63,484 nucleotides of DNA from CAMTWZ01 sp041749075 (GCA_041749075.1 JBGTBY010000009.1:1-63484), one strand, 5' to 3'; shown: positions 27,260 through 35,550, counted from the stretch's first letter. Program-made: numbers and translations. The notes: generated by a model not told the origin, from the letters alone.

Positions 27260-28771
27260 ATGGGCAAAGCCCTGCTAGTGATACTCGACGGATATGGGAT
27301 TGCAGAGAATCCCTCCGTCAGCGCCATAGACAGAGCCCATAAGCCGTACATCGATTCGCTCTTCGCAGAGCATCCCTCCTCGCATCTGATTGCCGGAGGT
27401 GAAGCCGTCGGGCTCCCGGATGGACAATTCGGGAACTCCGAAGTGGGTCACCTCAACATCGGTTCCGGCCGCATCGTCTGGCAGGAACTTTCCCGCATCA
27501 ACAAAGACATCCGCGAAGGCACGTTCTTCACGCATCCGGTCTTATTGGAAGCGGTCTCCAAAGCCAAAATCCAAGGCCGCATCCATCTGATGGGCCTGTT
27601 TTCCGACGGCGGCGTCCACAGCCAGAACGAACATCTGTATTCGTTGCTGGATTTGTGCAAGCGCAACGGACTCGAGAGCGTCTATGTGCATGCCTTCGCC
27701 GACGGACGCGATACCGCTCCCGATGGTGGCCAGCGCTACTGCGACGCCTTCGAAACCAAAGCCGCGGAAATCGGAGTCGGACGTCTGGTTTCCGTGATCG
27801 GCCGTTACTATGCCATGGACCGCGACAACCGCTGGGAACGCGTCGAAAAAGCCTATCGGCTGATGGTGGATGGAATCGGATCCGTCGTGACGAATGCAAA
27901 AGACGCCTTCACGAACAGTTATGCCGATGGGGTGACGGATGAATTCATCAACCCGACCATCGTCGGACAGGATGGCGCCGATACCCGCATCCGTGAAAAC
28001 GACGTCGTTCTCTTTTTCAACTTCCGCGGCGACCGTGCCCGTGAGATTTCCGTCGCGCTGAACCGGGCCGATTTCACAGGCTTCGAAACGCGTCCGCTGC
28101 ACCTCGCCTATTATTGCTTCACGCAGTACGACGCCACGTTCGAGTTCGCGAACGTCGTGTTCGAGCCCACATCCCTCAAGAATACCCTTGGCGAATGGGT
28201 TTCGGCGTTCGGAAAGACGCAATTGCGCATCGCCGAAACCGAGAAATACCCGCACGTGTCCTTTTTCTTCAATGGGGGCGAGGAAGAACCGAATCCGGGT
28301 GAAGACCGAATCTTGGTGCCGAGTCCGAAAGTGGCCACTTATGATCTTCAGCCCGAAATGAGCGCTTTCGAAGTGACCGACAAGCTCATCGCGGCCATCG
28401 AATCGAAGCCATATGATCTGGTTATCCTGAATTATGCGAATCCGGACATGGTTGGCCATACAGGATCCCTTCCTGCCGCGGCGAAAGCCATCGAAGCGAT
28501 TGATGTGTGCATGTCGAGACTCATTCCTGTCGCGCAGAAACAAGGCTATGAAATCGTCGTGATCGCCGACCATGGAAATTCCGACTGCATGATGAATCCG
28601 GATGGATCGCCACATACCGCGCACACCTTGGCGCCGGTCCCAGTGCTGGTGATCCGCCAAGGGCCAAAAACCCCGCCTCAATCCGGCATTTTAGCGGATG
28701 TGGCGCCGACGTTGTTGGCTCTTATGGGATTGCCGCAGCCCGAAGAGATGACGGGTACTTCGTTGGTGTGA
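27260..28771 (+). CDS. gpmI: 2,3-bisphosphoglycerate-independent phosphoglycerate mutase
   Basis: GpmI interconverts 3- and 2-phosphoglycerate in glycolysis with two Mn ions and a phosphoserine. The 503-residue protein begins MGKALLVILDGYGIAENP with a metal-binding Asp. It has FGNSEVGHLNIGSGRI with the phosphorylated Ser, HAFADGRDTAPDGG, GRYYAMDRDNRWERVEKAY, YANPDMVGHTG and IADHGNSDCM. Length is typical (500-515). Its stop codon lies within the first unit of a tandem 7-base array that fills the gap to the convergent DUF2911 gene. Confidence 0.97.
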   Translation: MGKALLVILDGYGIAENPSVSAIDRAHKPYIDSLFAEHPSSHLIAGGEAVGLPDGQFGNSEVGHLNIGSGRIVWQELSRINKDIREGTFFTHPVLLEAVSKAKIQGRIHLMGLFSDGGVHSQNEHLYSLLDLCKRNGLESVYVHAFADGRDTAPDGGQRYCDAFETKAAEIGVGRLVSVIGRYYAMDRDNRWERVEKAYRLMVDGIGSVVTNAKDAFTNSYADGVTDEFINPTIVGQDGADTRIRENDVVLFFNFRGDRAREISVALNRADFTGFETRPLHLAYYCFTQYDATFEFANVVFEPTSLKNTLGEWVSAFGKTQLRIAETEKYPHVSFFFNGGEEEPNPGEDRILVPSPKVATYDLQPEMSAFEVTDKLIAAIESKPYDLVILNYANPDMVGHTGSLPAAAKAIEAIDVCMSRLIPVAQKQGYEIVVIADHGNSDCMMNPDGSPHTAHTLAPVPVLVIRQGPKTPPQSGILADVAPTLLALMGLPQPEEMTGTSLV

Positions 28772-28883
28772 GTGGTGAGTCGTGAGTTGTGAGTCGGGGG
28801 ATTCCTGATTCCAGATCACCGATTTCAGATTTCTGATTTCTGATTCCCGATTCCTGATTCCCGATTCCCGATTCCCGATTCCC
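28768..28883. repeat. tandem 7-base array between convergent gpmI and DUF2911 genes
   Basis: Four units of GTGAGTN (28768-28795) are followed, after four G, by twelve units of GATTCCC or near variants in exact 7-base phase (28800-28883). The first unit overlaps the gpmI stop codon, and the last ends 8 bases before the DUF2911 stop. Variants such as GATTTCT and GATCACC show that the units are degenerate. The same two unit families recur elsewhere in the window. Confidence 0.93.
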
Positions 28884-28890
28884 TCTGCAA

Positions 28891-29445
28891 TCATCGTTGA
28901 ACCGTCTCAAAATCAAAGGACACAGCTCGGTGTTCCCAAGACATGCGGATGGTGCCCTTGGTATTGTTGACGTTGATGACCTCGTACGTCAACGATTCAA
29001 CCAAAACGGGATTGGTGGTCGGTTTCACGTTCAAACGAATCACATCCTTGCTCACATCATACCCGTCGGCTAAATGCATATCCCACTCTTTGCTTAGAAT
29101 GAGTGTCCATTCCTCTTTGTCAGGAATGGTGAAAAATCCATATCTGCCTTTCGGGACTATATTCGTATCGATTCTCACATCTTCAGAAAATTCAATCCAC
29201 GTCGCTTTGTGAGCGCCCGTTGCCCAAACTTGGTTGTAAGCAACCAACCCATTCCAGATTGTCCGCCCTCTTACACTGGGTGAGCCGTAATCGATGTGAA
29301 CATGATTCTTACCAACCATGGCCATAGCCGAGGTCCTTGGACTTTTGGGACTTGCGCTGTTTGCTGCTGGCTGATGATGCTCGTGTTGAGCCACCAAGGC
29401 AAGCGGCGATACGATCAAAAAAAGGACAAAGAAAATGGGTTTCAT
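28891..29445 (-). CDS. secreted DUF2911 family protein
   Basis: The 184-residue protein has a signal peptide ending at LALVAQ, a His-rich start of the mature part (HEHHQPAAN) and the DUF2911 pattern: VHIDYGSPSVRGRTIWNGLVAYNQVWATGAHKAT-like segment, IVPKGRYGFFTIPDKEEWTLILSKEWDM, and a beta-rich tail. The function of this family is unknown. It is common in Bacteroidota and usually found as a periplasmic or secreted single-domain protein. It has no operon partners here. Confidence 0.88.
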   Translation of the reverse strand: MKPIFFVLFLIVSPLALVAQHEHHQPAANSASPKSPRTSAMAMVGKNHVHIDYGSPSVRGRTIWNGLVAYNQVWATGAHKATWIEFSEDVRIDTNIVPKGRYGFFTIPDKEEWTLILSKEWDMHLADGYDVSKDVIRLNVKPTTNPVLVESLTYEVINVNNTKGTIRMSWEHRAVSFDFETVQR

Positions 29446-29524
29446 TGGGATGAAATAAGAATAAATAAGATCACATGATTGAAGTTACCAACGATTTAAA
29501 TACGTAAGGGGTTTTCGGTTAGCC

Positions 29525-29594
29525 GATTACTGATTTCCGATTCCTGATTCCCGCTCACTGCTCACTGCTCACCGATTCCCGCTCCCCGCTTCGA
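29525..29594. repeat. tandem 7-base array mixing GATTCCC and GCTCACT units
   Basis: About ten units in strict 7-base phase: GATTACT, GATTTCC, GATTCCT, GATTCCC, then three GCTCACT-like units, then GATTCCC, GCTCCCC and a final GCTTCGA. Two families are interleaved without a phase break. A second small block at 29701-29731 (GATTTCC, GCTCACC, GATTTCA, GATTTCA) lies inside the next small reading frame. Confidence 0.9.
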
Positions 29595-29759
29595 CGTCCT
29601 CATCTCCTCCAATTCGCCTTCCCAGTGAAGGGCGCCTTTAAGCTTGCGGATTTGAGCTTGTGCTTCGCCTTGGGCACCGAAATCCATGCTGGCTTCTGCT
29701 GATTTCCGCTCACCGATTTCAGATTTCAGCTTCTTCATGGCTTTCTTACTGCCTGACAT
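29562..29759 (-). CDS. possible small protein whose two ends are made of 7-base repeat
   Basis: A 65-codon frame begins with an ATG overlapping the stop of the lipoprotein gene by 14 bases. Its residues 11-18 (KLKSEIGE and on) and its last ten or so codons are read from the 7-base arrays at 29701-29731 and 29562-29594. Only the middle (ASMDFGAQGEAQAQIRKLKG, then LHWEGELEEMR) is unique. That WEG-L-MR end faintly resembles the C-terminus of some VapB-type antitoxins, but no toxin gene is present. It may be a decayed gene or a chance frame. Confidence 0.35.
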   Translation of the reverse strand: MSGSKKAMKKLKSEIGERKSAEASMDFGAQGEAQAQIRKLKGALHWEGELEEMRTSKRGAGIGEQ

Positions 29760-30105
29760 AGTAATTGAATTCCTTGTTGATTCTGTTCCATGGGCGATCT
29801 TTATGGGATACGTTCACGACCCCAATATTTAGGAACTTAGTGGAATTCGCTTCCACTCTAAGTTGATTTGTTTGTGTAACCGTGTCTAAGACACCAAATA
29901 GAACCCACGAGTACTCGAAATCTTGATTCAAACTGTCTTTAATCACACACGTGAATGTGACAAACCCGCCACGCGACACGGTATCCGGCGCAACATCCAC
30001 TCTCAGGATTTGTGTCGGTGGAGCGAATTCCTCATCTCCGGGTCCGTTCGAGCACGCCACGAGGATTAGGATGGATAGGAATGGGGTTGTGCGGATCATG
30101 GACAT
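29746..30105 (-). CDS. predicted lipoprotein of unknown function
   Basis: The 119-residue protein has a lipoprotein signal: a hydrophobic core (TPFLSILILVA) followed by Cys at about residue 18 and then SNGPGDEE. The mature part looks like a single immunoglobulin-like beta-sandwich (RVDVAPDTVSRGGFVTFTCVIKDSL). I do not recognise a family. Its upstream region shares a block of nearly 50 bases with the upstream region of the outer-membrane gene at 30193-31245, which suggests common control. Confidence 0.7.
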   Translation of the reverse strand: MSMIRTTPFLSILILVACSNGPGDEEFAPPTQILRVDVAPDTVSRGGFVTFTCVIKDSLNQDFEYSWVLFGVLDTVTQTNQLRVEANSTKFLNIGVVNVSHKDRPWNRINKEFNYYVRQ

Positions 30106-30109
30106 ATTC

Positions 30110-30156
30110 CCTTAATATACCTCAATCCCCCTCTTTCTTCTTCAGCATTCAACATT
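30110..30156. promoter_or_regulatory. first copy of a duplicated leader block
   Basis: This block reads CCTTAATATACCTCAATC on the plus strand, then CTCTTTCTTCTTCAGCATT and CAACATT. It matches 31270-31319 closely. Each copy lies just upstream of a minus-strand gene and contains TATATT in that orientation. Here TATATT is only about 9 bases from the ATG, so if it is a -10 box the message would be nearly leaderless. Confidence 0.5.
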
Positions 30157-30188
30157 TCATCATCACCGATTCCCGATTCCTGATTCCC
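30143..30188. repeat. short tandem 7-base array (CAACATT and GATTCCC units)
   Basis: Two CAACATT-like units (30143-30156) are followed by three GATTCCC-like units (30168-30188). The array lies 4 bases beyond the stop of the downstream outer-membrane gene and upstream of the lipoprotein gene. Confidence 0.75.
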
Positions 30189-30192
30189 GTTT

Positions 30193-31245
30193 TCATAACT
30201 CCACCTTCAACGACGCACTCAGCATCGCGAGCTCACCGATGTTGAAGCGATTCGATTGAGAGTGCATTGTTTGCTGCAGCCGCGCATAGTCGATCTCAAG
30301 TCGGATATCGCGGGATAATTTCGCGAATTGCGATATGGGAAGCATCACGCCAAACCCATAGGTCCGATCTTTATTATAGAACACATCCATCAGTTGATTG
30401 CTGGGCGAGTGATACAAATTCCCAACTCTGGCTTTGATGTAACCACTCAGGTCCAATTCGACGCCAGTGGATATTCGGTTATTATGGTAGTCACTATTCA
30501 GGATACCACTGTACTCGGCGATCACACTGACATCCACATACTTGGCCCATTTGTGATCTGGACGTTTAAAAACCGTCATCGTGTTTGAAAATCCAACCGT
30601 CGCGATTTGAGGCAATTCGAGAATGACATCGGGTAGGCTCAACTCATTTCTGAACACATTTTCCAGCCGAAGACCACCGACAAAAGCTGATTCTCGGTTG
30701 AAGGCGGAGTACGATTTGGAATAGGACGCATTCAGGTTCATGTACCATTGATCCGCTTCGAAAGACGGTATCCCAACACCGTATGGAATATCCTTCTTCC
30801 ACGTAAAATTGCGGGCATCTACTGAGATGGACGTTGAAGGAATTGGATTTGCAATGAATGAGACAGTTCGGATGCGATAAAAGTCCTCATCAAACATTCG
30901 CAATTTCGCCTCACTGAGTCCTATTGCAAACCATTGCCCAATATCGGCCGTCAATCCAAAAAACTGGAACGTTCCATACTCTGCACGAGAATAGGGGTTG
31001 GAGTAGGAATAAGACAATGAGTATCCACTCATGTGTCCGACCAAAGAGGAATTGGTCTGAAGCGATAGCGCATTGTCAATCACCGCGACTCCACTCCTTC
31101 CCAGTGCTTCCGATTTCGGACTGAAGGATCGATTGAAATAGATCTCACCAAACGGGTCGAATTGCGCCGTCGCGGTGGGGAAAAAAGGTGACAGATGGCA
31201 AATGATAACGCCCATCGCAACCCAAACCTGTTTCTTTAACCTCAT
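30193..31245 (-). CDS. PorV/PorQ-like outer-membrane beta-barrel protein
   Basis: The 350-residue protein has a signal peptide (VWVAMGVIICHLSPFFPTAT, then AQ) and then a region typical of FCB outer-membrane barrels of the PorV/PorQ or UPF0164 kind: EALGRSGVAVIDNALSLQTN with an SYSYSNPYS segment after it. The rest consists of alternating aromatic strands ending ALSASLKVEL. Related proteins are T9SS accessory barrels, but the family is broad and a T9SS role is only inferred from the presence of T9SS-tailed proteins in the window. It is divergent from clpC. Confidence 0.75.
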   Translation of the reverse strand: MRLKKQVWVAMGVIICHLSPFFPTATAQFDPFGEIYFNRSFSPKSEALGRSGVAVIDNALSLQTNSSLVGHMSGYSLSYSYSNPYSRAEYGTFQFFGLTADIGQWFAIGLSEAKLRMFDEDFYRIRTVSFIANPIPSTSISVDARNFTWKKDIPYGVGIPSFEADQWYMNLNASYSKSYSAFNRESAFVGGLRLENVFRNELSLPDVILELPQIATVGFSNTMTVFKRPDHKWAKYVDVSVIAEYSGILNSDYHNNRISTGVELDLSGYIKARVGNLYHSPSNQLMDVFYNKDRTYGFGVMLPISQFAKLSRDIRLEIDYARLQQTMHSQSNRFNIGELAMLSASLKVEL

Positions 31246-31269
31246 GGGATCCTCGTCTTATAGATGTTG

Positions 31270-31333
31270 CCTTAATATACTTCAACTGCAACGCTCTTTC
31301 TTCTTCAACATTCAAACTTCAACATTCAACATT
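31270..31333. promoter_or_regulatory. second copy of the duplicated leader block with CAACATT array
   Basis: 31270-31319 repeats the block at 30110-30156. The end of it runs into four tandem 7-base units, CAACATT, CAAACTT, CAACATT, CAACATT (31306-31333). In the minus orientation a TATATT lies about 29 bases before the ATG of the outer-membrane gene at 31245, a reasonable position for a -10 box. Confidence 0.5.
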
Positions 31334-31404
31334 ACTCCCCAATCCCATTTCCTAAATCCATCCACAACCGCTACTTTGAGTGCAAATAACGGACTACTAC
31401 CATC

Positions 31405-33939
31405 ATGGAAGGGAATTTTTCGAATCGCGTTCGAGACGTCATTCAATTCAGCCGCGAAGAGGCGTTGCGCCTCGGACACGATTACATCGGCACGGAGCAT
31501 CTCATACTTGGCATCATCCGATTGGGAGATGGCATTGCGGTCCGCATCCTCAAGAATCTGAAATGCGATCTACAGAAGCTCAAAAAGAGCATCGAAGACA
31601 CCGTGCGTGGTACGGGCGGAACGGTGACGGTGGGCAACATCCCGCTGACCAAGCAAGCCGAGAAAGTGCTTCGCATCACGTATCTGGAAGCCAAACTATA
31701 TAAGAGCGATACCATCGGAACGGAGCATTTGCTGCTGTCGTTGCTCCGAGACGATGAGAACATCGCCGCCCAAATTCTTCAACAATTCGCGGTGACCTAC
31801 GATCTAGTTCGGGAAGAACTGGACCTCATCCTTTCGGGACGTCCGTCCAAAGAGGATGAAGCCCCTGAAATCCCGGAGGCAAGCATCGAGTCGAGCGAAC
31901 CCGCATCCAAACCCGCATCCGCAACCGCACGAGAACGCAAGATGGAAAAGACCAAAACCCCGGTACTCGACAATTTCGGCCGCGATCTGACCAAACTGGC
32001 CGAAGAAGGCAAACTTGATCCGATCGTGGGTCGTGAGAAGGAAATCGAACGTGTGGCCCAAGTGCTGAGCCGCCGTAAGAAGAACAATCCGGTTCTGATT
32101 GGTGAACCTGGCGTTGGCAAAACCGCCATCGCCGAGGGCTTGGCCCTGCGCATCGTGAAACGCAAGGTGAGCCGCATTCTGTTCGACAAGCGCGTGGTGG
32201 CCTTGGATCTGGCGGCGCTCGTAGCCGGCACGAAATACCGTGGACAATTCGAAGAGCGCATGAAAGCCGTGATGAACGAGCTCGAAAAAACGCCGAATGT
32301 GATTCTGTTCATCGATGAGCTTCATACGATCGTCGGTGCCGGCGGAGCCAGTGGCTCGCTCGATGCCTCGAACATGCTCAAACCCGCCCTTGCGCGGGGT
32401 GATGTTCAAGCCATCGGCGCCACGACTTTGAACGAATACCGCCAATACATCGAGAAGGATGGGGCCTTGGAACGCCGCTTTCAGAAAATCATGGTGGATC
32501 CGACATCCCCCGAAGAAACCCTCGAAATCCTGACCAAAATCAAAGCCAAGTACGAGAAGCATCACAGCGTTCAATATTCGGATGATGCGATCTTGGCCTG
32601 CGTGAAACTCACCGATCGCTACATCACCGACCGCTTCCTTCCAGATAAAGCGATTGATGCGTTGGATGAATCCGGTGCCCGTGTTCACTTGAGCAACATC
32701 ACCGTTCCACCTGGCTTGCTTCAGTTGGAAGACGACATCGAGAAAACGAGTCAGGAAAAAAATTCGATGGTCAAGAAGCAGCGTTTCGAAGACGCCGCCC
32801 GTCTTCGCGACAAAGAGAAGCGCTTGATGGAAGACCTCGAAAACGCGCAAAACGAGTGGGAAAAAAGCGCCGAAGATATTGTCTATGATGTGACCGAAGA
32901 CGACGTCGCCCGTGTGGTGGCCATGATGACGGGCATCCCAGTGAACAAGATCGCCCAAAGCGAAGGCTTGAAGCTCCTCAAGATGAAAGACGAGCTGGCC
33001 GGGAAGGTGATCGGTCAGGAAGAAGCCATCCTCAAATTATCCAAAGCCATTCAGCGCACGCGCGCCGGACTCAAAGATCCCGCTCGTCCGATCGGTTCGT
33101 TTATTTTCTTAGGTCCGACCGGCGTAGGTAAAACCGAGCTAGCCAAAGTATTGGCCAAATACCTGTTCGACACCGAAGATGCGCTCATCCGCATCGACAT
33201 GTCCGAATACATGGAAAAATTCAGCGTCTCCCGACTTGTGGGAGCGCCTCCGGGGTATGTGGGCTACGAAGAAGGCGGCATACTCACCGAGAAAGTGCGC
33301 CGCAAACCCTATAGTGTCGTATTACTCGATGAGATCGAGAAAGCGCATCCCGATGTGTTCAACCTGATGTTGCAAGTGCTCGATGATGGCATTTTGACCG
33401 ACAGCCTCGGACGCAAAGTGGATTTCCGCAACACGGTCATCATCATGACCTCGAACATCGGCGCGCGCGACATCCGCAACATGGGCAATGGCATCGGATT
33501 CGCCCCAAGCGACGCAGCCTTCGACTACGGCAAGATGAAAACCGTAATCCAGGAAGCCTTGCGCAAAGTCTTCAATCCGGAATTCCTGAACCGTATCGAT
33601 GATGTGATCGTGTTCAAGCCGCTGGACAAAGCCGACATCCACAAGATCATCGCGAACATGGCCGATTACTTGTTCAAGCGGATCCGTGACCTCGGTTATG
33701 AAATCTCATTGACGGATGGAGCGCGTGATTTCTTGGTCGACAAAGGCTACGATCCGAAGTTCGGGGCACGTCCGTTGCGCCGCGCCATTCAGAAATATGT
33801 GGAAGATCCGTTGGCCGAAGAATTGCTCGGCGCCACGCACAAAGAAGGCGCGACGATCCGGATCAAGCTGAATAAGGAGAAAGATGGGCTGGCATTTGAT
33901 TGGAAAGAGGCGAAAGAGCCGGTTAGTGGTGAGTCGTGA
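31405..33939 (+). CDS. clpC: ATP-dependent Clp protease ATP-binding subunit ClpC
   Basis: ClpC is a Hsp100 unfoldase that feeds proteins to ClpP and works with adaptor proteins. The 844-residue protein has two N-terminal Clp repeats (1-145, RVRDVIQFSREEALRLGHDY and IGTEHLLL), AAA-1 with Walker A GEPGVGKT at 233-240, a UVR-like coiled segment at about 437-475 (KKQRFEDAARLRDKEKRL), and AAA-2 with Walker A GPTGVGKT at about 570-577. The C-terminal D2-small domain (DPKFGARPLRRAIQKYVEDP) is present. The last codons (VSGES, stop) are read from a GTGAGTC repeat array, so the C-terminal tail may be derived from the repeat. Confidence 0.96.
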   Translation: MEGNFSNRVRDVIQFSREEALRLGHDYIGTEHLILGIIRLGDGIAVRILKNLKCDLQKLKKSIEDTVRGTGGTVTVGNIPLTKQAEKVLRITYLEAKLYKSDTIGTEHLLLSLLRDDENIAAQILQQFAVTYDLVREELDLILSGRPSKEDEAPEIPEASIESSEPASKPASATARERKMEKTKTPVLDNFGRDLTKLAEEGKLDPIVGREKEIERVAQVLSRRKKNNPVLIGEPGVGKTAIAEGLALRIVKRKVSRILFDKRVVALDLAALVAGTKYRGQFEERMKAVMNELEKTPNVILFIDELHTIVGAGGASGSLDASNMLKPALARGDVQAIGATTLNEYRQYIEKDGALERRFQKIMVDPTSPEETLEILTKIKAKYEKHHSVQYSDDAILACVKLTDRYITDRFLPDKAIDALDESGARVHLSNITVPPGLLQLEDDIEKTSQEKNSMVKKQRFEDAARLRDKEKRLMEDLENAQNEWEKSAEDIVYDVTEDDVARVVAMMTGIPVNKIAQSEGLKLLKMKDELAGKVIGQEEAILKLSKAIQRTRAGLKDPARPIGSFIFLGPTGVGKTELAKVLAKYLFDTEDALIRIDMSEYMEKFSVSRLVGAPPGYVGYEEGGILTEKVRRKPYSVVLLDEIEKAHPDVFNLMLQVLDDGILTDSLGRKVDFRNTVIIMTSNIGARDIRNMGNGIGFAPSDAAFDYGKMKTVIQEALRKVFNPEFLNRIDDVIVFKPLDKADIHKIIANMADYLFKRIRDLGYEISLTDGARDFLVDKGYDPKFGARPLRRAIQKYVEDPLAEELLGATHKEGATIRIKLNKEKDGLAFDWKEAKEPVSGES

Positions 33940-34067
33940 GTCGTGAGTGGGAATCTGACATCAGAAATCTGAAATCGGGTCCCCTTCATCTTTTCATCGC
34001 TTCATCATTTTATCTCTTAAACACGTCATCGTTTTTCTGATTTCCCGTTACCCATTACCCCTTACCC
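33929..34067. repeat. tandem 7-base arrays after clpC
   Basis: 33929-33977 holds seven units in phase: GTGAGTC twice, GTGAGTG, GGAATCT, GACATCA, GAAATCT and GAAATCG. The first units contain the clpC stop. After a TTCATC-rich stretch there is a second group, GTTACCC, ATTACCC, CTTACCC (34047-34067). All groups keep the 7-base period although the sequences differ. Confidence 0.85.
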
Positions 34068-34090
34068 TCTTCTTTGCACTATCTTAGGGG

Positions 34091-35212
34091 GTGATCTCAT
34101 TTCTCAGCGTTTTTCCACCCTTTCGAGGCGGGATTTCCCGCTTCAGCCATCACCTGTACGAGGCGTTGAGGCAGCGCCATACCACCCGCGCGTTCAATTT
34201 CTCGCATCTGTATCCGCCGATATTATTTCCTGGAACGAGTCAGATCGAAGCCTCGGGTGACGAACCCTACGCCCGTGCGGAGTTGCACTCCTATCAGCCG
34301 TTCAACTGGCGGAAAACGGGATACACGATCTTAAAGGCACGTCCACAGATCCTCATTTATTCCTACTGGCATCCGTTTTTCGCGCCATCGATGGCGGGCG
34401 TGATTTCGGCGATGAAAGACCGTCGCCCCGGACTCGATGTCATCGGCGTGCTTCACAACGTGCGTGCCCACGAATATTTCCCGGCACAGCAGATGTTGTT
34501 CCGACGCTTGATGCGGCTGACGGATCATCCAGTCGTTCTATCTTCACAGACCGAAGGAGAATACCGAGATTGGATGAGAGGAAGCGGTCCAGAGCGCTTG
34601 TTTCACCCGGTATATGAGCAACCGTTGCCTGAAAGTCCGATAGCGGAATTGCGCCGGAAGCATGGATTTCGTCCCGAAGACAACATCTTGCTCTTTTTCG
34701 GGTTCATCCGCCAATACAAGGGCTTGGATGTGCTGATCGATGCCTTGAACTTGCTGGATTTGCAGGCCTTGAACATCCGTCCGCTCATCGTCGGAGAGTT
34801 TTACATGGAAAAGGCGTCGTTCATCAGCCGCATCCGTCCCGACCACCTTCCCTACTATGAAATCATCGACAAATATGTGAGTCACGATCAAGCCGGGGAA
34901 TTTCTGGCGATGAGTGATGCGATGATGTTGCCGTATCGGTCGGCCAGCCAGAGCGGGATTTTAAGCAATGCCGTGAATTTCAATCTTCCGGTGATCTGTT
35001 CCGATCTTCCGGGTTTAACGGATCACATTTCGGATGGAATGAACGGGATGATCCACCGCAAAGAAGACGCCATCGATTTGGCGAGGGTGATCAAACGCTT
35101 TGTGGAGGAGGGAGATACCACCGCGATGCGTCAGGAAATGCAACGATTAAAAACCGGATTGGGCTGGGATTCGTTTGCGTCGAGGTTGCTCGCTCTTTCG
35201 GGAATTAGTTAG
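34091..35212 (+). CDS. glycosyltransferase family 4-type protein
   Basis: The 373-residue protein starts at a GTG and has the GT-B fold pattern. The N-terminal half has a donor-independent PPFRGGISRFSHHLYEAL motif, a WHPFFAPS and VIGVLHNVRAHEYF segment. The C-terminal half has LLFFGFIRQYKGLDVLIDAL, a sugar-nucleotide segment ending in MLPYRSASQSGILSNAVNFNLPVI, and DGMNGMI. It transfers a sugar from an activated donor, probably during surface glycan synthesis. Its stop TAG is in the first unit of a 7-base hairpin repeat. No other glycan genes are adjacent; a methyltransferase/GT2 pair lies beyond the tRNA cluster. Confidence 0.85.
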   Translation: MISFLSVFPPFRGGISRFSHHLYEALRQRHTTRAFNFSHLYPPILFPGTSQIEASGDEPYARAELHSYQPFNWRKTGYTILKARPQILIYSYWHPFFAPSMAGVISAMKDRRPGLDVIGVLHNVRAHEYFPAQQMLFRRLMRLTDHPVVLSSQTEGEYRDWMRGSGPERLFHPVYEQPLPESPIAELRRKHGFRPEDNILLFFGFIRQYKGLDVLIDALNLLDLQALNIRPLIVGEFYMEKASFISRIRPDHLPYYEIIDKYVSHDQAGEFLAMSDAMMLPYRSASQSGILSNAVNFNLPVICSDLPGLTDHISDGMNGMIHRKEDAIDLARVIKRFVEEGDTTAMRQEMQRLKTGLGWDSFASRLLALSGIS

Positions 35213-35273
35213 TTGTTAGTTGTTTGTGGTTCGTTGTACTCCTACAACAAACAACCAACAACCAACGACTAAC
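35208..35273. terminator. long imperfect hairpin of 7-base repeats between convergent units
   Basis: A 31-base arm built of TTAGTTG-like units (35208-35238) pairs with a 31-base arm built of CAACCAA-like units (35243-35273) at 26 of 31 positions, around a 4-base loop. It sits between the glycosyltransferase stop on the plus strand and the 3' end of the tRNA cluster on the minus strand, where it could end transcription from both sides. It lacks a T-run. Confidence 0.65.
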
Positions 35274-35277
35274 AAAG

Positions 35278-35353
35278 TGGTACCGCGTACGGGATTCGAA
35301 CCCGTGCTACCTCCGTGAAAGGGAGGCGTCCTAGGCCCCTAGACGAACGCGGC
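35278..35353 (-). tRNA. tRNA-Glu (anticodon TTC), copy 2
   Basis: A cloverleaf can be drawn with acceptor GCCGCGT/ACGCGGT, T-loop GGTTCGAATCC and an anticodon loop CTTTCAC inside a CTCC/GGAG stem, giving TTC. The sequence continues A then CCA, so this copy encodes the 3' CCA. It is the last tRNA of the cluster and is nearly identical to the tRNA-Glu at 35444-35516 (one base differs). Confidence 0.95.
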
Positions 35354-35359
35354 GAAGAG

Positions 35360-35434
35360 GGAGCCTGATGGGGCTTGAACCCACGGCCTCCAGGGCCACA
35401 ACCTGGCGCTCTAACCAACTGAGCTACAGGCTCC
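35360..35434 (-). tRNA. tRNA-His (anticodon GTG)
   Basis: The anticodon stem CCAGG/CCTGG holds the loop TTGTGGC, so the anticodon is GTG. The extra 5' G (35434) pairs with C at position 73 (35360), the identity element of tRNA-His. The T-arm has GGGTTCAAGCCCC. It lies between the two tRNA-Glu copies and encodes no CCA. Confidence 0.95.
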
Positions 35435-35443
35435 ACTTATGTG

Positions 35444-35516
35444 TACCGCGTACGGGATTCGAACCCGTGCTACCTCCGTGAAAGGGAGGCGTCCTAGACC
35501 CCTAGACGAACGCGGC
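35444..35516 (-). tRNA. tRNA-Glu (anticodon TTC), copy 1
   Basis: Same structure as the copy at 35278-35353. One base differs (GGGTCTAGG instead of GGGCCTAGG in the D-arm region). No CCA is encoded here (A is followed by CAC). Confidence 0.95.
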
Positions 35517-35550
35517 CTTCAGTATGTCAAATCAACAAATCCGATCCTTG

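Noticed and set aside
27542..28681. Minus-strand 379-codon frame in gpmI
   Set aside because: Shadow of a well-conserved gene.
28768..28883. CRISPR array
   Set aside because: Units are 7 bases with no spacers; no cas gene is in the window.
29562..29759. VapB antitoxin
   Set aside because: Only a faint tail resemblance; no toxin gene beside it and both ends are repeats.
31804..32958. Minus-strand 384-codon frame in clpC
   Set aside because: Shadow of clpC with biased composition.
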